From the NCBI GenBank assembly GCA_018675825.1, contig JABGXK010000062.1:1-10866 (forward strand): a DNA stretch of 10,866 nucleotides. Direction: 5' to 3'. The notes under the pieces were generated by a model. It was given only the letters and a program-made list of their open reading frames with translations, was not told the origin of the DNA and ran no database searches. Of this stretch, positions 6,582 through 10,866 are shown in pieces; position 1 is the first letter of the stretch, and each line of letters opens with the position of its first letter. Source of the stretch: Flavobacteriales bacterium (GTDB taxonomy: Bacteria > Bacteroidota > Bacteroidia > Flavobacteriales > BACL11). The position numbers and the translations under genes were made by a program.

Positions 6582-6809
6582 CTATTTTTTAGTTTCTGAT
6601 CGACTCATAATAGCAAAAACCTCTAATATAAAACCACTAATTATAAGTATTGGTGCATAAGTTAGTCTTTGAGAACTGAATAGTTCCGATTCTAGGAAAA
6701 CATTTGGGTCTTCTGAACCCCCCCCTACCATAAGAGCTAATCCAGCCAATATTAGAATTAAGCCGCTTATAAGTAGTAAATAATTTTTTCTTTTAAAAAT
6801 AAAGTCCAT
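6582..6809 (-). CDS. Small DUF3098-type inner-membrane protein
   Basis: This 75-residue protein has a short basic N-terminus (FKRKNY), a first membrane span at about residues 10-28, a loop with GGGSEDPNVF (29-38), a second span at about 52-68 and a charged tail SRSETKK. Size, two spans and the Gly-Gly-Gly-Ser-(E/D)-D-P-N-V-F loop match the DUF3098 family of Bacteroidetes, whose function I do not know. The genes on either side, ftsX and uppP, suggest a role near the division site or in lipid-carrier recycling, but that is inference from position only. The ATG at 6809 follows a run of A residues, 13 bases after the ftsX stop. Its TAG stop directly abuts the uppP GTG. The three glycines are encoded by an unusual run of eight G. 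Confidence 0.82.
   Translation of the reverse strand: MDFIFKRKNYLLLISGLILILAGLALMVGGGSEDPNVFLESELFSSQRLTYAPILIISGFILEVFAIMSRSETKK
6718..6725. repeat. Homopolymer of eight C (G on the coding strand)
   Basis: In this very AT-rich window a run of eight C on the plus strand stands out. It encodes Gly29-Gly31 of the DUF3098 protein as GGG GGG GGT. Runs of this length can slip during replication or sequencing and would shift the frame in the middle of the small gene. Confidence 0.9.
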
Positions 6810-6822
6810 TTTTTTTTTAGTT

Positions 6823-7701
6823 TTAGTTATATAACTCGCTTTCTTTAAGTTTTATGAATTTTCGTACAGCAAAAAATGTTGAAGCTCCGCTTAAGATTAT
6901 TCCAAATAAGAATAAAACAATAAACACTAGACCAATAATTTGTAAATCGTTAATTTTTAAAATACTAGCTGTCTCTGTTTGTATTAGCTGTATAGATCCA
7001 ATAAGCATGAATATTGCAAATAGAGCACTGCACATTCCTTGATATACGCCTGTTATTAAAAAAGGTTTTTGAATAAAGCTATTTGTTGCACCTACTAATC
7101 TCATTGTTCTTATTATAAATCTTTTAGAATAAACAGAAAGTCTAATTGTATTGTTAATTAACGCAAATGCAATAAAAAAAAGGATAAAGCTAAATGAGAG
7201 TAGAAATGCAGACAATTTTTTTACATTCTTATTGAGTTTTTTTATTAGATCTTTTTGATAATAAATTTCATGCACAATATCATTCTTAGCTATTTTTTCA
7301 CTTATAGCCTGAAGGCTATCATTATTTGCATATTGAGAATTTAATTTAACATCAATTGAAGCCATTATTGGATTAAACCCCAGAAAACTTACAAAATCTT
7401 CACCTAATTCTAGCTCTAATTCATTTGTAGCCTCTTCTTTGGAGATAAATCGTGTTTGTTTTGTAAACTCTTCAGCATCTAATATTTTATTAAACTCAAG
7501 CAGTTCTATTTCTTTTATTTTCTCTTTAATCATTATTGAAAAACCGACATTTTCTTTAACATAATTGGAAATTTTCTGTGCATTTATTAGCACTAAAGAT
7601 AGTAGTCCTATAACAAATAAGACTAGTGATAAGCTTATAATCACCGATACTGATGAAGAAATAATTCTTCTGTTGAGTGATTTATTTTTTCTCTTATTCA
7701 T
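6823..7701 (-). CDS. ftsX: Cell division protein FtsX (FtsEX complex membrane subunit)
   Basis: FtsX is the membrane subunit of the FtsE-FtsX complex, which uses ATP hydrolysis by FtsE to activate peptidoglycan hydrolases during division. Starting at ATG 7701 the protein has 292 residues. A first membrane span follows the N-terminal RRIISSS, then comes an extracytoplasmic domain of about 120 residues, then three more spans. RTMRLVGATNSFIQKPFL between spans 2 and 3 is the typical FtsX/MacB-like signature. A longer frame begins at TTG 7731 and adds ten residues (MQYFYILAFI), but that TTG lies inside a likely -7 promoter element. Family members also usually begin shortly before the RR-ISS segment, so I prefer ATG 7701. 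It heads the ftsX-DUF3098-uppP-truB operon and is divergent from leuS. FtsE is not in the window. Confidence 0.9.
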   Translation of the reverse strand: MNKRKNKSLNRRIISSSVSVIISLSLVLFVIGLLSLVLINAQKISNYVKENVGFSIMIKEKIKEIELLEFNKILDAEEFTKQTRFISKEEATNELELELGEDFVSFLGFNPIMASIDVKLNSQYANNDSLQAISEKIAKNDIVHEIYYQKDLIKKLNKNVKKLSAFLLSFSFILFFIAFALINNTIRLSVYSKRFIIRTMRLVGATNSFIQKPFLITGVYQGMCSALFAIFMLIGSIQLIQTETASILKINDLQIIGLVFIVLFLFGIILSGASTFFAVRKFIKLKESELYN

Positions 7702-7728
7702 TATAAATGCTAAAATATAAAAATACTG

Positions 7729-7736
7729 CAAAGATT
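7729..7736 (-). promoter_or_regulatory. Possible -7 element for the ftsX operon
   Basis: The minus strand reads AATCTTTG, one base from TAnnTTTG, about 28 bases before the ftsX ATG at 7701. It includes the alternative TTG codon at 7731. No -33 TTG is seen at the right distance, so support is modest. Confidence 0.3.
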
Positions 7737-7749
7737 TGTTTAGATTAGT

Positions 7750-7757
7750 TAAATTTG
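7750..7757 (+). promoter_or_regulatory. Possible -7 element for leuS
   Basis: TAAATTTG matches TAnnTTTG exactly and lies 22 bases before the leuS ATG at 7780, leaving room for a short leader. A TTTG occurs at 7735-7738, but only 11 bases upstream, which is too close for a normal -33 element. Confidence 0.4.
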
Positions 7758-7779
7758 TAGGTGATAATTTAACAATTCA

Positions 7780-10566
7780 ATGAAGTACAATTTTAAAAAT
7801 ATTGAAGAGAAATGGCAAAAATACTGGTCTGATAATTTAACGAATCAGGTTAATGAAGATCGAGAGAAAGAGAAGTTCTACGTTTTAGATATGTTCCCAT
7901 ATCCTTCTGGATCCGGCCTACATGTTGGCCATCCTTTGGGTTATATTGCATCAGATATCTATGCTCGATATAAAAAGACAAAAGGCTATAATGTGCTGCA
8001 CCCTATGGGTTATGATTCTTTCGGTTTGCCAACTGAACAGTATGCTATTCAAACAGGAATACATCCAGAATTAGCTACAAAAAAGAATACAGAGAGGTAT
8101 AGATCTCAGTTAGATAAACTTGGTTTTGCCTATGACTGGAGTAGAGAGATTCAGACTTCAGATCCTAAGTATTATAAATGGACACAATGGATTTTTAAGC
8201 AGTTATTTAATTCTTCATATTGTAAAATAAAAAATAAAGCAATTGATATTTCTGAAGTTATCAGTTTTTTTGTTTTAAATGGCAATATTGGCTCATCTTA
8301 TTGTTGCGACGATAAGATAAGAGATTTCACAAAAGAGGACTGGAAATCATTCACAAAAGATGAGCAAGAAGATGTTTTACTTTCATATAGGCTAGCTTTT
8401 CTATCTTTTAATATAGTAAATTGGTGTCCAGATCTAGGAACTGTTCTTGCAAATGACGAAGTCAAAAATGGTTTTTCAGAGCGAGGAGGTTTTCCTGTTG
8501 AACAAAAAATGATGCAACAATGGTCACTTAGGATTACTGCTTATGCAGATAGGCTTAACGAAAGCTTAGATAACTTAGACTGGTCAGATTCACTAAAGGA
8601 AATACAAAGAAATTGGATTGGAAAATCCAAAGGAGTAACAATGTCTTTTGAAGTTGAACTTAGTAGTGATATTGGTTGTAAAGATAAAATAGAAGTTTTT
8701 ACAACAAGACCAGATACATTATTTGGTGTTAACTTTCTTGTATTAGCACCTGAACATCATTTAGTTAGCAAATTACAAACACCTACTCATTTAAAGACTG
8801 TACAGGAATATATAAAATCTACTAGATTAAAATCTGAGAGAGATCGTCAATCTGAAAAAAAAGTAAGTGGAGTGTTTACAGGAAGCTATGCTATACATCC
8901 TTTTACTGGAAAAAAAGTTGCAATATGGATTGCAGATTATGTTATAGTATCATATGGAACTGGTGCAGTTATGGCAGTACCTTGTGGAGACCAAAGAGAT
9001 TGGTTGTTTGCAAAACATTATAATATTGAGATAATAAATATATTTAAGGATATTGATATTTCTGAAAGTTCATTTGAGGGAAAAGATGCTCTTATAAAAG
9101 ATTCTAAATTCTTAAACAATCTTAACTGTTCTGACGCAATTAATTTATCTATTGAGCACATAGTTAAGAAAGGTATTGGTAAAGAAAGAATAAATTATAG
9201 ATTAAGAGATGCTGTTTTTTCTAGACAGAGGTATTGGGGAGAACCGTTTCCTGTTTATTATTTAGGCAGTACACCACACTTGTTAGATGATAATGAATTT
9301 GTGACATTACCTAAGATTGATAAATATTTACCAACTAAAGATGGAGAGCCTCCCCTTGCTCGGGCATCAAAATCAGATTGGAATATTTTTAAGGGAGATA
9401 GGATGGATACAAATATTATGCCTGGTTGGGCCGGTTCTTCATGGTATTTTTTACGATTCATGGACCCCTTAAATGACGAAGAGTTTGTGTCGAAAGAAAA
9501 ATCAGAATATTGGAGCTCTGTTGACTTATATATAGGTGGAGCTGAACATGCAGTTGGACATCTTCTGTACTCTCGTTTTTGGACTAAATTTTTATATGAT
9601 AAAGGACACATAAACTTTGAGGAACCATTTAAAAAACTCATAAATCAAGGTATGATTTTGGGTCGATCTAATTTTGTTTATCGAATCAAGGATTCAAATA
9701 CTTTTGTCACTGAGGATAGAAAAGACGCATATGAAACTACAAAGTTACATGTTGATATTAATTTTGTTGATAATGATTTTTTAGATATTAATCAGTTTAA
9801 AAACTGGAGGAAAGAATACTATAATGCGAAATTTATCTTAGATAAAAAGGGAAAATATAAGTGCGGATTTGAAATAGAGAAGATGTCAAAATCAAAATAT
9901 AATACTCAAACACCTGACGATCTAGTAGATAAATATGGCGCTGACACATTAAGATTGTATGAGATGTTCTTAGGTCCATTAGAACAGTTTAAGCCTTGGG
10001 ATACAAAAGGAATTAGTGGGGTTCATAATTTTTTAAGAAAATTATGGAGACATACTCATGATAATGCTAATAATTTATCAGTTAGTATTTCGGAAAGGGT
10101 AAGTAATCTTTCATATAAGTCGCTTCACAAGACTATTAAAAAAGTAGAAGAAGATATTGAACGATATTCATTTAACACAGTAGTTAGTAGTTTAATGATT
10201 TGTTTGAATGAATTAATTGATCAAAAATGTAATGATAAAAATGTAATTTCAGATTTCCTTATTCTTCTTTCTCCGTATGCACCACATATATGTGAAGAGA
10301 TATGGTCTGAGCTAGCTAATCCAGAATCTATAACTTTATCTTCTTTTCCTAAATTTGATTCTAAATATTTAGTTGAGAAAGAAATAAGTTATCCTGTTTC
10401 TTTTAATGGAAAGATGCGGTTCAAGATTGATTTACCAACTGATATGCAAAAGAATGATATTGAGAAGCTAGTTATGAATCATGAAAAAACAAGAACCTAT
10501 CTTAAAGAAGCAGAACCTAAACGAATTATTATTGTTCTAAATAAAATTATAAATATTGTTTTTTAA
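7780..10566 (+). CDS. leuS: Leucyl-tRNA synthetase
   Basis: LeuRS charges tRNA-Leu with leucine and hydrolyses mischarged products. The 928-residue class I enzyme has the HIGH-type motif HVGH (48-51) in FPYPSGSGLHVGHPLGY. The CP1 editing domain lies at about 285-475, with TTRPDT (308-313) and the editing aspartates in DQRD (404-407). Later come RQRYWGEPFP (482-491), the KMSKS loop (701-705) in EIEKMSKSKYN, and an anticodon-binding helical region from about 775. An extended segment between about 145 and 215, ending in NWCPDLGTVLANDEV, and a leucine-specific insert at about 625-700 agree with the long LeuRS of Bacteroidetes. The residue before DQRD is Gly403, where E. coli LeuRS has His; I suspect a lineage feature. 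The ATG start is supported by the family N-terminus (YNFKNIEEKWQKYW). A membrane-protein gene follows after 8 bases. Confidence 0.97.
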   Translation: MKYNFKNIEEKWQKYWSDNLTNQVNEDREKEKFYVLDMFPYPSGSGLHVGHPLGYIASDIYARYKKTKGYNVLHPMGYDSFGLPTEQYAIQTGIHPELATKKNTERYRSQLDKLGFAYDWSREIQTSDPKYYKWTQWIFKQLFNSSYCKIKNKAIDISEVISFFVLNGNIGSSYCCDDKIRDFTKEDWKSFTKDEQEDVLLSYRLAFLSFNIVNWCPDLGTVLANDEVKNGFSERGGFPVEQKMMQQWSLRITAYADRLNESLDNLDWSDSLKEIQRNWIGKSKGVTMSFEVELSSDIGCKDKIEVFTTRPDTLFGVNFLVLAPEHHLVSKLQTPTHLKTVQEYIKSTRLKSERDRQSEKKVSGVFTGSYAIHPFTGKKVAIWIADYVIVSYGTGAVMAVPCGDQRDWLFAKHYNIEIINIFKDIDISESSFEGKDALIKDSKFLNNLNCSDAINLSIEHIVKKGIGKERINYRLRDAVFSRQRYWGEPFPVYYLGSTPHLLDDNEFVTLPKIDKYLPTKDGEPPLARASKSDWNIFKGDRMDTNIMPGWAGSSWYFLRFMDPLNDEEFVSKEKSEYWSSVDLYIGGAEHAVGHLLYSRFWTKFLYDKGHINFEEPFKKLINQGMILGRSNFVYRIKDSNTFVTEDRKDAYETTKLHVDINFVDNDFLDINQFKNWRKEYYNAKFILDKKGKYKCGFEIEKMSKSKYNTQTPDDLVDKYGADTLRLYEMFLGPLEQFKPWDTKGISGVHNFLRKLWRHTHDNANNLSVSISERVSNLSYKSLHKTIKKVEEDIERYSFNTVVSSLMICLNELIDQKCNDKNVISDFLILLSPYAPHICEEIWSELANPESITLSSFPKFDSKYLVEKEISYPVSFNGKMRFKIDLPTDMQKNDIEKLVMNHEKTRTYLKEAEPKRIIIVLNKIINIVF

Positions 10567-10574
10567 AAAATAAT

Positions 10575-10866
10575 TTGACTTCTGTTATTAGATTTTTTGT
10601 TTTAAGTAATATATATGTTTCACTTTGTGTAGTGGCATTGGTTTTATCAACTCAGTTTATTTTTTTTACTTCTTTTAATTTTGATGTTACTAGTTTTTTA
10701 TTTGTTGCAACATTTATCTCATATAATTTTCAGAGGATTATATCTATATATAAGATTCCTAATAAAAAAAGAAAGCAATGGTTTATCAGTAATTATAAAT
10801 TAATATACTTCCTGCTTTTTATTGCGTTAATTGTATTTACATATATTTTTATAGGTTTTAATAACA
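10575..10866 (+). CDS. Unrecognised integral membrane protein, N-terminal part (cut by window edge)
   Basis: From the TTG at 10575 the frame stays open for 97 residues to the window end. The upstream in-frame stretch to a TAA at 10542-10544 holds no ATG or GTG, so TTG, 8 bases after the leuS stop, is the best start. The protein begins MTSVIRFFVLSNIYVSLCVV. It has a hydrophobic segment at about residues 8-31, a second at about 38-50, a YNFQR motif at 50-54, a basic loop with PNKKRKQW (62-69), and another span at about 76-95. This alternation of spans and a basic cytoplasmic loop shows a real polytopic membrane protein. The pattern is faintly like uncharacterised UbiA-like membrane proteins of Bacteroidetes, but no aspartate-rich catalytic motif is visible in this part. 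I do not assign a function. It is probably co-transcribed with leuS. Confidence 0.75.
   Translation, partial: MTSVIRFFVLSNIYVSLCVVALVLSTQFIFFTSFNFDVTSFLFVATFISYNFQRIISIYKIPNKKRKQWFISNYKLIYFLLFIALIVFTYIFIGFNN

Noticed and set aside
9258..9641. A 127-codon open frame on the minus strand inside leuS
   Set aside because: It lies wholly antisense to the highly conserved catalytic part of leuS, has no recognisable domain, and its cysteine- and proline-rich content looks like reverse translation of the leuS codons.
10567..10574. Terminator between leuS and the following gene
   Set aside because: The gap is only 8 bases of A and T, and no hairpin is visible, so the two genes are more likely co-transcribed.
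1..10866. Mobile elements, CRISPR arrays, toxin-antitoxin pairs, tRNA or rRNA genes
   Set aside because: No transposase, integrase, spaced direct repeats, terminal inverted repeats or tRNA-like cloverleaf was seen. Genes are densely packed and all but the last and the aminohydrolase have clear housekeeping identities.

Overview
The window is strongly AT-rich and reads as a chromosomal housekeeping segment from a low-GC Bacteroidota (Bacteroidetes) bacterium, probably a flavobacterium. Four things suggest this. The small DUF3098-type membrane protein sits between ftsX and uppP. The leucyl-tRNA synthetase is of the long Bacteroidetes type, with an insertion near its zinc-domain region. Several start sites have Bacteroidetes-type -7 promoter elements (TAnnTTTG). 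Most starts lack a convincing Shine-Dalgarno sequence. The taxonomic placement is an inference from gene content and motifs; no database search was possible.

Layout. Bases 1-2146 are all on the minus strand: rlmN (23S rRNA/tRNA adenine C2 methyltransferase), then ispB (long-chain polyprenyl diphosphate synthase), whose stop overlaps by 4 bases the start of a DnaG primase gene cut off at the left edge. A 32-base divergent gap separates rlmN from a plus-strand metal-dependent aminohydrolase (2179-3309). That gene converges on, and overlaps by 8 bases, the 3' end of ispD. IspD and queA form a minus-strand pair with an ATGA overlap (3302-5025), behind the best promoter in the window. Next comes a tightly packed minus-strand operon ftsX - DUF3098 - uppP - truB (7701 down to 5084; gaps of 13, 0 and 1 bases). 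After a divergent promoter region of 78 bases, leuS runs on the plus strand (7780-10566). Eight bases later an unrecognised membrane protein gene begins, probably at TTG, and runs off the right edge. There is no gene-free stretch longer than 300 bases, and I saw no tRNA or rRNA gene, insertion sequence, CRISPR array or prophage.

How the genes fit together. Three proteins mark successive points of isoprenoid lipid-carrier metabolism: IspD (MEP pathway to IPP), IspB (quinone side-chain polyprenyl diphosphate) and UppP (recycling of undecaprenyl diphosphate for peptidoglycan). FtsX, and perhaps the DUF3098 protein, act at the envelope during division. RlmN, TruB, QueA and LeuRS serve translation through RNA modification and tRNA charging. 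DnaG serves replication. The aminohydrolase substrate is not determined by the sequence.

No clearly novel system is present. The points most worth a second look are: a perfect 12-bp inverted repeat that encodes Asp-Leu-Lys-Lys near the C-termini of two convergent overlapping genes and may act as a shared terminator; two back-to-back -7 elements that would give nearly leaderless mRNAs for rlmN and the aminohydrolase; an eight-G run inside the small DUF3098 gene; and the unrecognised membrane protein after leuS.
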